Shown here: one piece after another, positions 47,836 through 59,564 of the stretch
How the letters are laid out: each line of letters opens with the position of its first letter
How positions within the stretch are numbered: the first letter of the stretch is position 1
NCBI GenBank assembly: GCA_002189035.1
Contig: CM007991.1
Coordinates: forward strand, 3,968,001-4,032,000
Length of the DNA stretch: 64,000 nucleotides
Direction: 5' to 3'
Source: Utricularia gibba
Lineage: Eukaryota; Streptophyta; Magnoliopsida; Lamiales; Lentibulariaceae
The notes under the pieces: generated by a model
Databases searched by the model: none
Told to the model about the DNA's origin: nothing
What the model saw: the letters and a program-made list of their open reading frames with translations, nothing else
Translations under genes and position numbers: made by a program

Positions 47836-48090
47836 ACAACCTTTCTGCAACTTACAAGTCCCTGTGCTACAACCAAACAGGCCTGTCTCTTCAACAACCA
47901 AACTAGAGGAATCGATATTCAAGATCAAGATCAAGATCAGAACGCCAATTTGTGCAACATAATTCCCTTGATCAGGGGGGCAGTGAAATCTCCAGAAAAT
48001 GAAAGCAGCAGAGTGTTTAGAATACAAACAACAGCCTCAACATGTTGCTGAATTGCCCAGACACAGGCCAATTGTAGGAGAACAATGACT
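47836..48090. other. Shared 3' flank of two convergent genes
   Basis: The 255 bp between the stop codons of the FYR/WD40 gene and the SPIRAL1-like gene must hold both 3' UTRs. It contains a short GATCAA repeat (about 47918-47940). Confidence 0.5.
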
Positions 48091-48509
48091 TCAGTTGTTG
48101 CCACCACCACCAAAAAGGTAGCCTAATGAAGAACCCCCTCCGGGGGCTGCCTGGATCTTCGTCGACGGCCGGTCCTGCGAACCACAACAACGGTATCAAA
48201 ACATCCATGAACTCTCATAGTTGCATCATATGATCATACAATTTGGTCACTGGAATCAACAGGATGCATACGTACCCCGATAAAGTTGCAGGTGTTCTGG
48301 CCATTGAAGTAGTTGTTGGCTGTGCTGCTTTGGATCCCCGCCGGAATCTGCTTGCTCGCGTCCACGGCTTCCGTAGCCTTTGCCGGCGACTTGGTGTCAA
48401 CAGGAGCAGCTTCAACTTTCTCAACTACCGGAGTAGGAGGCGCCTCACCACTCCCAAACAAGTACCCCAATGAACTCTGCCCTCCACCGCTGCTAACTCC
48501 ACGACCCAT
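48091..48509 (-). CDS. SPIRAL1-like microtubule-associated protein
   Basis: A small plant-specific protein that binds cortical microtubules and supports directional cell growth. Two coding exons, 48276-48509 and 48091-48174, joined in phase 0, give 105 residues. The mirrored family motifs are present at both ends: GGGQSSLGYLFGSGEAP at the N-terminus and PGGGSSLGYLFGGG at the C-terminus, with GQNTCNFI and DRPSTKIQ between. The start at 48509 (MGRGVSSGGG) is the conserved one; an in-frame upstream extension has no family support. At the exon junction the usual T of NFITDRPS is G here. A 5' UTR with an intron probably extends to about 49030. Confidence 0.95.
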
Positions 48510-50089
48510 GCTTCTCTCCCTGCGAATGAGAAACCACCATGAAAACAATCAGCAGTCGCAATGCCGGCGCTTGATTCCACAACTTATACTACAATCTGAT
48601 AATCACAGTGGGCTTGAAGAAAGAACAAAGCAATTCCAAATTCTAGCAACGAATCGTCACAAGAACTAAATCCCCTTCCCAGAAGCCATCGAGTTCATGT
48701 TGAGCCCTAAAAATGGCGCAAATCCCAGAGTAGATTCAAACTCAGAAAAGCAAAGAAAATCGGAAGCCATTGAAACGGCGTCGGCAGCCTGTTTCAGAAT
48801 CGTCGAGGTAAAATCGACAAAATTCATACAGATCGCACGCCCATGAAAGATCCCATCAACAAATCGTTACCCAGAAGCAAACCACATTTCGCAGATCAAG
48901 CCATCATCAACCAACAAAAAAGCAATGAGAATGCATCACCGGTGAGACCCGGAAAGATACATGACGCAGAACGAGATATCAGATTTCTGAAATACCGTTT
49001 CTCGACCTTCTTTGGGAATGAGATCTGATCTGCCGGAGGAAGAAGATACTCTAGATATTTTTTCTCGACTGCAGAGTCGAGTGGAAGCAGTAACGGAACG
49101 TGGGCACCGCTGTTTCCGCTTTCCAGTCCTTTATTACACCTTCCACTCCACGTGCCCGTTAAGGTGATAGCAAAGTGGGTTTGGATTGAGTGATTTCGGG
49201 ACTGCCAATAGCCTATGCGAAAATGAGAATGATCCCATTATTTTGCCATATTTTAAAAATGAATTATAGAAAATCAGAGTGATTATATAACATGTAAAAA
49301 AATGAATTATCATTGAAGTTTTATATTTTAGTTTTAAATCATTTGTAATTTTTTATTACAATCTAGATGTTTACAATGAGTTATTTAAACATGGTAACAT
49401 TTTATATTAGATTGATGCTCGATAATTCAATAATGTATCAAGGAAGTATATATATGTAAACATAACCATAAATATCCCAGAACTTGAATTTTACATTTGT
49501 GTATTTAAGGTCCTTTCTTGAAATAACATGGAAATTTGTATGCATATTAACTAGATTCTCAAACGATGTCTTTGTAATGCATTTTGTCTTAATGAGTGAA
49601 GAAAAAAACATAGCTAAGCAATTTGGTGGCAACTTTGTGAAGATGAGGAGCATTAGACCCATAAAACTAATCACCATTTTTGTGGATCTCTCAATCTAGA
49701 TGACAATTAATTTTGGTAATCTTCCATTCATTTCACTTTTAAGTTTGATAGTGTGGAATCAAATTAAAATTGAAGGAAGATTTGGATGAGTATCTTTCCA
49801 CTACTTAGTGGTGTGCATTTGGTTCAATGAATATGCCATTGCATGTAATAGACTGATACAATTATTTTCTCTCTTTACTTTCAACACAATTGAAAAAAAA
49901 AACATAAAATAAGAATTTTGAAAAATATTATTGTCAAAATTATCTAAATATTTTACAGACATATCTGTTTGAATACAAAATCAAACCTACGAAATAGGAT
50001 CTACGTATGGAAAAACATGTGCTACGGGTAAAAACCTTCGATGAGTGTGATGCGTCTTCATGTTTCTGCTGTTTCCGGTGGAGTCAAGG
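48510..50089. other. SPIRAL1-like 5' region and AT-rich spacer
   Basis: 48510..49150 is the leader and promoter of the SPIRAL1-like gene. 49200..50040 is AT-rich with no gene, ending at the 3' side of the asparagine-synthetase-like gene. Confidence 0.45.
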
Positions 50090-53000
50090 TCACACTGCCG
50101 GCGTCTGAATCACAACACTCCCTGCAGATGCTTGGTTTGCTGCTCGGTTGCTACCGAAGTTCTTTTTGTTGGATTCCCTTGCGATTCTTGAGCCAAACTG
50201 CAAGACCAAGATCTAGAGATTGAGAAACGCGATGCAGAACAATGAGGTTGGATTCTCAAATTTCGGCCATCACAGAAACGGTCTTCTAAATGAATTTCTA
50301 TGGTGCTTGAGTAGGAGTCCGAAAACACGCCTGAAGTGCAGGTTACCTGAATAGCTCGTTTGGGTAGACCAGCAGCGCAATGTAGACCAAGCAAACGAGC
50401 CACCTGCGGAGACGTGATGAGCATCAGGTTTATAACAAGGATGTAGCAGAAAGAGAAGCTCCGTCAGAAGAGAAGAATGCAGGTGACGAACCTCCCTCAG
50501 AATCAGTTTATCACCAGTTCCACTGGGTAGATGGAGATTTGTAATTTCCCACAAGGGGAGATCGAGCAACGTTCGTATAACGTCCTCATCTAGAAAAGGG
50601 AACCTTGCCTGGTTTTGCAAGATGACAGAATCGGTACATCAGCAATGAAGAACAACTAAAAATGTAAACTCAGAATTGTTGCACATACCTCTTTTGCATT
50701 ATCAGCTATGCATCTGTCATCTCTCCCCAAGTTCCTCTTCCAAATTCTGTTCATGTCAAGTTTCATCTCCTCGTGAAGCCCTGACCAGCTGATGAAATGT
50801 CCACGGTGTGAAAGAAGGGAATAAAGGAGGTAAGGCTAATGCACAAAGCTTCAAATGCTTAAAAAAATCAAAGCACCTTGCATTTCTAAATTTGGTTCTA
50901 TGCCGGCCGTATCCAGCACACTGCTCGTCAGCGCCGGACCCAACAAGAAGAATCCTACTCTTGGACTTGTATCTGATTCGTTTGTTACTGGCACAACCAT
51001 AACTGCATGTCTCATCATGAAGCCAGCCATCGCCTTCAGCAGCCAACCATAATGCAATGCCAATGTTCAGATCCTTGAGAAATAATAAATGTTCAAGTTC
51101 ACTATATGTGTTCTGTCAGACTGGACATTTCTTTCCTTTTATAGCTAGCTTGAATTTTCTACTGCATCGCAAAGACAATACCATGTAAGTTTTAGCTGGA
51201 CTTATGAGTGCCATCACGCGTGTTGTCTCCGTGTTAAGATTCTGTAAATCTGCATCAATCTCCACGAGGTTCCATCTGAAAGACGGCATCATAAAAGACT
51301 AGATTGTTGTAAAGTGACGACCAAGACCCCCATTAGAAATTCGAGCAACTAGAAGCAAATTAAAAACCTCAACCACACCTCCTTGATGGACCGATCTTTT
51401 GAAGTTCCTTCAATCCTTGCCGTGCAGATACTCTGTCAGGGGCCATCTCACCATCAAAGCTAACATTGAGTAGATCAATTTCATCTGGAATCAGACATGC
51501 CATGAATCGATTTTTTGGAAACACACAGACGAAAAGCAAAGCATGAGAAAGTGAGGGCATACATTCGGAACTGATGCACTCATGCAGCAATGCGGCAATT
51601 ATCATAGAATCTAGTCCACCAGAAAAAAGCACTCCAACTGGAGCCATTATGGCTCTCTCGTTTTGTACTTGGAAGATCCTACTTGAACTGGATCGTCGCT
51701 TAACAGATTCTTTAAGAGCCATCAGCACTTTTTGAGATGCTTCTACAGGCATGCTGCTCAAAGAAGCTGGAATCGAAATGAATTCTGAATTACACACTGG
51801 TAAACAGCATCAACTACATCAAAATATGAATGCAAGTCAAAGGACGGAATGTCCAGTTACAGAGAAACTTTCCGTTTGAAACGATGATTACCACTACCAG
51901 GAATAGGTTCTATTGCAGTCCTATCCCATGTGATCAGTTTTCTTAGCTGAAGATCACTCCACTCATGTTTCTTGACTTCACCAATTAGATATCCATAATT
52001 TTCGTGAGGATGTATGGAGATGCTATATATACCACAAGGAAGCTCCTCCCAAAAATTAACTCCAAAGTTTCCATTTTCATCAGAAAAATCTGTGGAGCTC
52101 AGAACCGGAGACCAAGGGAAAGATATGAGCAAAATAGCATAAGGATATTGAATATTTTAATGCATTCTGATCATGCGCTTGAAATGCAGGTAAGACAGAG
52201 GTTATACCATGGGACTGTGGAATAGAAGGTGGTGAAACAGAAGATAGTAGAAGTCGAGAATCACGAGTAGTGGGCCAGTGAACTAAAAGGCTTCTCCGTC
52301 CAAATGCATCTCGACCAAACCATAAAGTCTTTGAACTATCCTGAATGCAATAATAAACATCAAGAATCACACACAATTTTTACAATTACCATTATCAAGT
52401 CCGCAGATTTACCTGCCAATACATCAGTGCCCATGGGCCTCTGACTCTTGATAGTAATTCCGGAACAGTTACTTGGCCTCCCAGAGAGGCGCAAGAGGAA
52501 AGTTTTCCTTCATGTGAAAAACAAGAACAACATCCACCGAGATTTTGCATGAGAATCTGCGTGTCATTGCTGTGACTGCTAACATAAATCCCCCCAAATA
52601 TTTCACCTTCAAATGGTCACAAAAAACAAGACATTTTTTCAATGCACATAGTACGATGAAGCAGATAAACCAAACCTTATCAGCAGCAATCATTACATCG
52701 CTAGTATTATACGAACGTACCATTATAAACAAGCACATTTTGCAAAGCATCAGTCAACGGTTGAGCAACTGGATTCTCTCCTCTGAGTTGCAGGGTTGCA
52801 CCAATGAAATGCAATTCCCCGTGTATCCCACCCCCACATTCCGTTCCTTCTCCGCGCAAAACTGATTGCACGGAAGAAAAATTCTTACTTTCCTCGTTCG
52901 AAGTATTTGTATGAAGAGAAACAACAATGGCTCCCAAACTGTCAGGGCCTCTCCTCCGCAAAGCAGCTTTCAAATCCTCTGCTTTTACTACAGACTGGCT

Positions 53001-53198
53001 TTTGCACAGAAACAAGCGCAACATTAACCACACTGACTAAGTTGCACCGAGTAAACAAGCAATTCACAAAGAAAAAAAAAAACACAATGAATTTAGAGGA
53101 ATTACCGGAACCGATTCCGGAGGTGCACAACCAGGATATTCAGTAAGATAAGATGAATCGATTTCAATCCCAGAAGCAATCAACGCTATCCCACACAT
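50090..53198 (-). CDS. Asparagine synthetase domain-containing protein 1 (ASNSD1) homologue
   Basis: A protein with an N-terminal class II glutamine amidotransferase domain and a C-terminal asparagine-synthetase-type ATP-pyrophosphatase domain; its substrate is not established. Thirteen minus-strand exons: 53106-53198, 52721-52994, 52413-52606, 52208-52340, 51898-52089, 51563-51784, 51379-51484, 51182-51275, 50877-51073, 50689-50788, 50492-50608, 50347-50403, 50090-50197. Total 1887 nt, or 628 residues, in frame. MCGIAL puts the nucleophilic Cys at position 2, which fixes the start. RRRGPDSLG and [13 protein letters not shown] are further amidotransferase landmarks. LFSGGLDSM is the PP-loop, and [14 protein letters not shown] follows. 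The last exons carry FPFLDEDVI and KLILREVARLLGL. It is distinct from true asparagine synthetases by this divergent core. Confidence 0.93.
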
Positions 53199-54990
53199 CT
53201 TCTATGCAGAATTCTCAAAGCCCTACATCTATTTGAATGCCCTCAATTTGCAGCTACCAACTGCGCGCCTCCGTAACACAGTGGCAGGTCGGGATTTCGA
53301 TCCCTAATTTTCACAAGCTAAATTGCACAATTTTTTAAATTTTTTTTCATTACTTACCAAATGTTACATATAATTAAAAATTGTCAAAAATAGTTCGAAA
53401 TTGTTTCATTACTTAGCAAATGATATTCTAAATATATTATAAAAATAGAGTTGTTAAGATGATTCAAAATTGTCAAAAATAGTTCGAACAATCATTTAAA
53501 TAGACAAATATTACTTTTTGTTTATGAGCATGTGCATTCATCCCAACTCTATTAGTTTTTTTTGTTATAAGTGTGTGTATTTGAAATTAGAAAATTAATC
53601 ATTTCTCATTGAAGGTCAAGACAAATATCGCACTTGTCAATTCTATTCAGAACATGTATGATGATTGATGCACAAGTTTTATTTGAATGTGTACATTACT
53701 CTTTCAGTTATTTTATATTTAATAAAACAATTGTAATTGAATTATGTTGATTGCTTTTATAAAATTTCCATCACAATGTCCCCATTTAAAAACTTTCATC
53801 CTTGTAATATTTCATATATGATAACACAATTAAATTCGTTACCCTCCAATTTTCTTTTACTAGCAGCATATTAATATTTTGTGGAAAATTTATCATTAAT
53901 ATCTCCAACCCCATTGACATAACTAGCATGCTTCCCCATTAAGAGTATAATTTTACCCATTATTTGTTAATATATTCCTAATCAAAAGAGGGACACTCTA
54001 ACAAATTTTGAGATAAATTCCTTATAAACATCATAATTACAAAAGGATAAAATAAATTCCTTAGAAATTCATTGCTCTAAATCTTGGATAATTCAATTTG
54101 TTATACTCCATCACAAGTTTTTCTGAGTTACAAATGTGAGGTTTCTCTATCAATGATTTATTTTTCAACAATAATCAATTATTTGTTATAAATGAAAATC
54201 GAAATGATAATCAACAAAATGATGACATGAACTTTATCATTGATTTCCACCATTGCTTGATATGAGTCTTCCATTTTATAATTAATTTTATGAATAAAAT
54301 TTGTGAAATACATCATTTTATATTTTTGGTTTACAAAATATATCTTACACATATTATTTTTGTTTACGGAATGCAATTTATTAAATTCATGATTAAGTTA
54401 TCATTATATTAGCATACTTCATGTTAATATTGATGATAATATTTATGTTTTATTTAACAATGAATAACTTGAAATATTTTTTCATTAATTAATTTTAATA
54501 ATAAATAACTTAAAATAAGTTGAGAAATATGTGAAAAAATATTTTTCTAAACTTACCCAAAAATATATATTTGTAAACCGAAAATACAAAATGATATATT
54601 TCAACAATTTAGGCTAATTTTATGGAGTAAATTAATCAAATAATATCCTACGAAAAAGTAATTTGTTGAATAACATATGTTTGAAAAGTATTTGTCAAAT
54701 AGTAATTTTATGATTTTTTTCAGATTAAACATATATATTATTACTTAAATATATATTTTCATGATTCAATATATATTATATTAATATTTTTATATATCTT
54801 TATAATCAATAAAAGGAATTAGTACATATATTTTTGTCAGACCAATATATATCTTTTGATTTGAAATAATGCATAAAAATATATTTGAAAAATGATTTTT
54901 AAACGTGTGTTATTCAAATAATTAATTTTTATAATAGTGCTATTTGACCCTAATTTTATGAAACCTTGATCACATGGCATTCGCCCCACC
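53199..54990. other. AT-rich intergenic DNA
   Basis: No gene visible. A local duplication lies at 53346..53490. The rest is low-complexity AT-rich sequence with repeated ATATATT and AAAAATATAT phrases. Confidence 0.45.
53346..53490. repeat. Local direct duplication
   Basis: TTCATTACTTASCAAATGWT occurs at about 53347 and 53405, and AAAATTGTCAAAAATAGTTC at about 53377 and 53466. The two blocks recur in the same order, so this is an imperfect tandem duplication. Confidence 0.75.
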
Positions 54991-55264
54991 CTTGCTCCCA
55001 TGGAGGACTCCTTTGTTGATAGTCAACAAGGTCATTTATTGTGTAATAATTATAAATCCAATTTTCAATATCCACCAACTCCAACACATTACTTGAATAA
55101 ATCAAATTCATCCCTTACTCCAACACATTTTTTTTTATTTATTTTATATCATCCTCCACGCCAGCGCGGTCCCCCCTGGGTGCTGACACCTGTCCTTGCC
55201 GTCATTTAAAACGTGCCGACATCTCCAATCCCCCCCTCCACGCCTAGGTTCGTGTCCCACCCAT

Positions 55265-56046
55265 CTGATGACGTGTCCACTTGCCTTTTTTCAAACACCG
55301 TTGGCTTACAAATTTGGTTGGGCTCTTCAGATGTGAATAGATCAATATTTATATTATTTTTAAATTTTCAACTAAACAAAAATAATATTTTTAAATAATT
55401 CTTTCATCATCCCTTTTTGCATTAAATCATACCAAACATAATACGGTCATTCAATCCTTTCTAAATGAATGTGCTAAATTTATGTTATATGCTTCAAAAC
55501 GATATGGTGTGTGTAACGAAAATCATTGCGTTTACGATAGGATGTGTTACAAACCATGATGTTAAGATGCATAACTTTGACTTCTGTTTTATTATAATAA
55601 TTTTTGAAAAATATTTTTTTAAAAAAATATGGTATTTCTCATAATTACCTACCATAATTAAAAAAGGAATATATTGGATTATCCGAAAACGGACCCATGA
55701 GACCCGCCCACGTGGTTCCCAGTACAGTTGATAAACATTTGCGCCGTGAACTTACAAAAGTTGGGCAGGGTTGTCGATGTTTGGTACACGTGGCATGCTG
55801 TGGGTGGTGACATTTTTGTCCTCCGGGTGTGGGTACACGGTACGTGTCGTTCTGCATGTGGTGACCCGCCGGGGATCGGATGAACCCTAAATCGACGGCG
55901 TGGGAGGGATGACTCAATACACTCCCCTGGGGTGGCGGGGCAGAGTAGGGCAGCCGGGTGGGTTAGCTTGTTAAATCGAATAAAAAAAAATGAGCCAGGA
56001 ACAGGGACAGCCAGAAAGAGAGTGAAGTCATTAGAGCCACGTGTCT
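55265..56046 (+). promoter_or_regulatory. ABRE/G-box cluster upstream of the NINJA/AFP gene
   Basis: ACGT-core motifs occur at 55271-55277 (ACGTGTC), 55708-55715 (CCACGTGG), 55787-55794 (CACGTGGC), 55842-55848 (ACGTGTC) and 56037-56045 (CCACGTGTC). ACGTGKC is the ABA-responsive element, and paired ABREs are what ABA-inducible promoters use. The gene starting at 56539 belongs to a family whose AFP members are ABA-induced, so the match is sensible. Function is inferred. Confidence 0.65.
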
Positions 56047-56538
56047 TTGTATCATCGCGCTGAATTCCGTAGCTTGGCCCCTTTGTGATAATCCCTGCTT
56101 TTAGTACAAATGCTCTGTAACAAAGGGTTTTTTGGACATTATTTCAACCTCTTCCTGGGTCTTCTCCATGGTTTAAGTGGGCAGTCTTCCAGTTTCTTGC
56201 GCTTCTGCGTTCTGCTCCTAGTTCTATTGATTTGTTGAAGTTTCTGCCATTTGGGAAGGAACCCATATTCTGTTTCTTTGTTTATTAGATGGTATTTGTT
56301 TCTTTTTGTCCAAAACTTGAATCTTTGCGGAAGGTGGAGCCTTGTGTATGGTGGTTTAACAGTTTGTTGTAGTATTACAAATATCCGGTTTCCGAAACAA
56401 ATTTAGGTATATGGAGTTCAATATTCTGATCTTGTAGATCAGATCACAATGCTGTGGAAGTTTGAGTTCCTGTGGAAAATGAATACAGTTCTTTTGGGAT
56501 TTTCGAGGGTACCTGTAGCAAAACTTTGATATAGTTTT

Positions 56539-57352
56539 ATGGTTGCCGATAGTGTCCATAGTGCTGCTAAAAAGGAAGAAGAGGATGAGGAGATTGAATT
56601 AAACCTTGAGTTATCATTAGGTTCCAATATGCTGATGAGATCTTCTTCCGTAGCTCCATGTTTACCTGTAGTGCAAGGTGACTGTGACTTGCTGGTATCA
56701 GTACCAGAGCCCCATTCATCTCTAGGAAGATCATCTTCTCTGCCTGTGGAGTCCGAGAAGGAATTAAGTAAGAGGAAGCAGCAGCAGAGTTTAAGAAGAT
56801 TAGAGGCTAAGAGAAGGAGATCAGAGAAGCAGAGGCTTTTGAGGGAAGAAAGAAATGCAACTGGGAGTTCTGTTCAGAGCATTAATCCTCAAGGTATCCC
56901 CTATTTAAAGTGCTTTGAAACATTCATGATCTAGTCATTTGTGCAAGTTGATGATAGAAAACTTAAATTACTTCATGTGCTCAGAAGCAAGAGAAAAAGA
57001 AAGCATTGCTAGTCTTTTATCCCTGGGAGAAAGAAACATGGTTTCTTCAGATGTGCAATCAGGACAGCAGATGATGAGGCCTGATCAATTGACTACTCGA
57101 GGAGATAGTGATTCTCCCACGAAAAAATTGATGGAGGACATGCCTAGCGTCTTCACAGTGGGTGGTGATCCAAATAGACGACGGGTTGATGGTATACTTT
57201 ACAAGTATGGTAGGGCTGAAGAAGTTAGAATAATGTGTATCTGCCATGGCAACTTCTATTCACCAGCTGACTTCATAAAGCATGCTGGTGGAACTAATGT
57301 AGATTGCCCATTGAAGCATATAGTCGTGAACCGCAGTTCTTCATTCTTGTGA
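56539..57352 (+). CDS. NINJA-family / ABI5-binding-protein-like (AFP) repressor
   Basis: An adaptor that recruits TOPLESS-type co-repressors in jasmonate or abscisic-acid signalling. Two exons, 56539-56893 and 56985-57352, joined in phase 1, give 240 residues. The three family regions are present: EAR motif LNLELSL (residues 21-27), the basic region SLRRLEAKRRRSEKQR in the middle, and the C-terminal domain of about 54 residues (LYKYGRAEEVRIMCICHGNF, then PADFIKHAGGTNVDCPLKHI) that binds partner proteins. It is shorter than NINJA itself and fits the compact Mc410/AFP-like class. Whether it acts with ABI5-type or JAZ-type partners cannot be read from sequence. Its 3' end faces the ureide permease gene. 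Confidence 0.92.
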
Positions 57353-57793
57353 TCCAGGTTCAGTTCATAGTCAAAACGCTTCATCGCATTTTTGTAATGT
57401 GTTTAGTGCATTACCACCCACCGGCTCTTACAAAGTTGTTCCTGTTCAGACATGTAGATATTACAGCATTATTATGAAGGTGGAAGTTGGGTTCCATTCA
57501 GGATGCAACAGTGGTTCCTGGGCAGCTATTCAAAGCACAAGCCAGGATGTTAGCAAATGCGGAGTTGGCCAAAGAGGCTGTGAACTTCTTCAGAGTCGGT
57601 TTCACTGATCATATACTTTGTAAACAATGACAAATTTTGTACATGGAGGAAGTGGAAGTTCATGTAAGAAGATTTCCAGATGCTACAAAAGTAGCAGAAG
57701 AAGCTTCAGCTGTTTCAGTGTCTTGATCTTCTTCTTAAATAGTATTCCAAGGATGCATCTTGAGTTCTTCATTGAAAATCATCGAAACTGAAC
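57353..57793. other. Shared 3' flank of NINJA/AFP and ureide permease genes
   Basis: 441 bp between convergent stop codons, presumably holding both 3' UTRs. The open frame at 57399..57608 has no recognisable domain, though part of it reads peptide-like. Confidence 0.45.
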
Positions 57794-59564
57794 TTATTTT
57801 CGATGTCCAGATGAGGCCATTAGAATGCCAACCGCAACGATGAACATGGACAACATGCCGGTTAAAAGGATGTATGTTCTTCTGGAAGATCTTCTGTACT
57901 CTCCGAAGAGTACGACGCCCCAGAATGTGCTCACAAGTGGAAGCGCCTGTTAGAACAGCAAAGCATCACAAACTTGTGCTGTATAGTTTTGATGATGATG
58001 ACTTTACTAACCTGAACAGCATCAGCTGCTGCATAACCTGCTGCTTGGCCTCCCATGAACTGAAGTCCATTACCAAAACCACACAGGAGACCAGCCAGGA
58101 ATGCGAGTCCTCGCCCATTCCAGTCTGATAAGTACGCCTTCAGTGATGATTTTGGTAGGTTCAAGACGGGGCGGTACAAGAATGTGACATTGAGAATGAT
58201 AGCAATCACAAAGCAGGATACAGAGAAGTAAAAGAATGCAGTGTAAACACTGAGGTGAGGAACACCCTTTTCCAATGTGTGCCACTGATCGTTTGTGGCT
58301 AAGTTGAACGCCGGACTGAATAAGGAAAAGCAAAATCCAGCAAAGAAAGTGATAGCCAACCCCAAGAAAATTCCCTTCCCTACGACCTGCAGCAAAAAGG
58401 ACCGACCCTCAAATTTTAGACCATAAGAACTTATCTTGATCCTTCTGAAATCTGTAGCTCAGTGCTGTTGGAAGTAGAAACCAACCTTTATTGCACGCCT
58501 ATTCTCGAGTTCGATTAGAAAATGAGCTGTTCCAAACTTTGCCTTCTCTGTGGTAGCGCCACTACCAGTCTCTGTATCTTTAGAGACATGAAAATTCTTC
58601 AGTTTCCAGGTTAATACAACTGGACAAAGTATGACAATCAAAACATAATAAATACCTTGAATCTCGTAGGTTCCCATGGCGATAGAATCTGCTTTAACCC
58701 TGTCCAACACTATCAAATCAATATCATCATGAGGAGATCCAGAATAGCTTTAGTATACACTCACCCGTCTAAAGATTGAAGCTTTGACTCATTATCAGCA
58801 GCATTAGAAGAATGAAGTGCAGATCCAAAGCACACAGCAATCAAGAAGCAAGCAACACCAGGGAAAAGAATCTCAGCTTTGTTGATTCTGTCGTCCAGGA
58901 AATAATTCAAAGTCGTGCCTAGAGAAAATGAAGAGGCAATCAAAGCGTAGAACTTCGTTGACATCATTAACTTTGTGAGGCTTTTCTCCACATAATCTGG
59001 TTTTATGTATCACATATAGCCATGGAATACTACCTATGACAACAGTAAGGCTGGAAGTGATCACTTCAGTCACAGATAAACCAACTAATGCCCAAGCATA
59101 TTGAGTAGCCAAGTTTCCGATGCTAAGAACAATCCCACCAGCCATCGCAAACAACACGCTTGTCCAGTTATTCAGAATCTGTTCTTTGGAACATAAAAAC
59201 AGGTGAATTTGGAAAAGGCGAGTTTCAATAACAAAAAAAGGTAGTTTGAAAAAGAGAGACGCTTCAACTTAAACCATGAGCTTGATCAATGATCTGTGTG
59301 ATAACGTTCTTGGGGAGATGAACTGACCTGAGAAAGCTGAGTAGAAAAATTCGGCCTCTCAGGGGAGCTACTTCCGAATTCACCAAAAGCAAAAGCAATA
59401 ATAACAGCAGCCAACAAATTGGTGATGGTGTAATCAAGATAGGTATGCTGAGGAAGACGACCCCGCCTCTCTAGAAGAGTCAAGACTGCAGGCCATGTTC
59501 CCAAGAAGAGCAAAGCAAGGAGCATACAGGCAATTGCCCCTCCTTTACTCTCAACCAAATACAT
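57794..59564 (-). CDS. Ureide permease (UPS family)
   Basis: A membrane transporter of allantoin and related oxo derivatives of nitrogen heterocycles (uracil and xanthine for some members). Seven minus-strand exons: 59328-59564, 59034-59178, 58765-58918, 58656-58699, 58486-58577, 58012-58386, 57794-57946, totalling 1200 nt, or 399 residues, the family length. About ten membrane segments; family landmarks are YLVESKGGAIACMLLALLFL, ERRGRLPQHTYLDYTITNLL, NLATQYAWALVGLSVTEVIT, FLDDRINKAEILFPGVACFL, FSLFSPAFNLATNDQWHTL and the ending LMASSGHRK. The central cytosolic loop, encoded partly by a 44-nt microexon (58656-58699), is the variable part. The start at 59564 is the first ATG; an in-frame stretch upstream contains a splice-acceptor-like site and is probably leader. 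Confidence 0.95.

Noticed and set aside
53262-53315. tRNA-like string (GCCTCCGTAACACAGTGGCAG then GGGATTTCGATCCC)
   Set aside because: The D-arm-like and T-arm-like parts are adjacent with no anticodon arm, and the acceptor ends do not pair. At most a tRNA-derived scrap.
57399-57608. 69-codon open frame between NINJA/AFP and ureide permease
   Set aside because: No domain; lies in the shared 3' flank of two convergent genes and is best read as 3' UTR.
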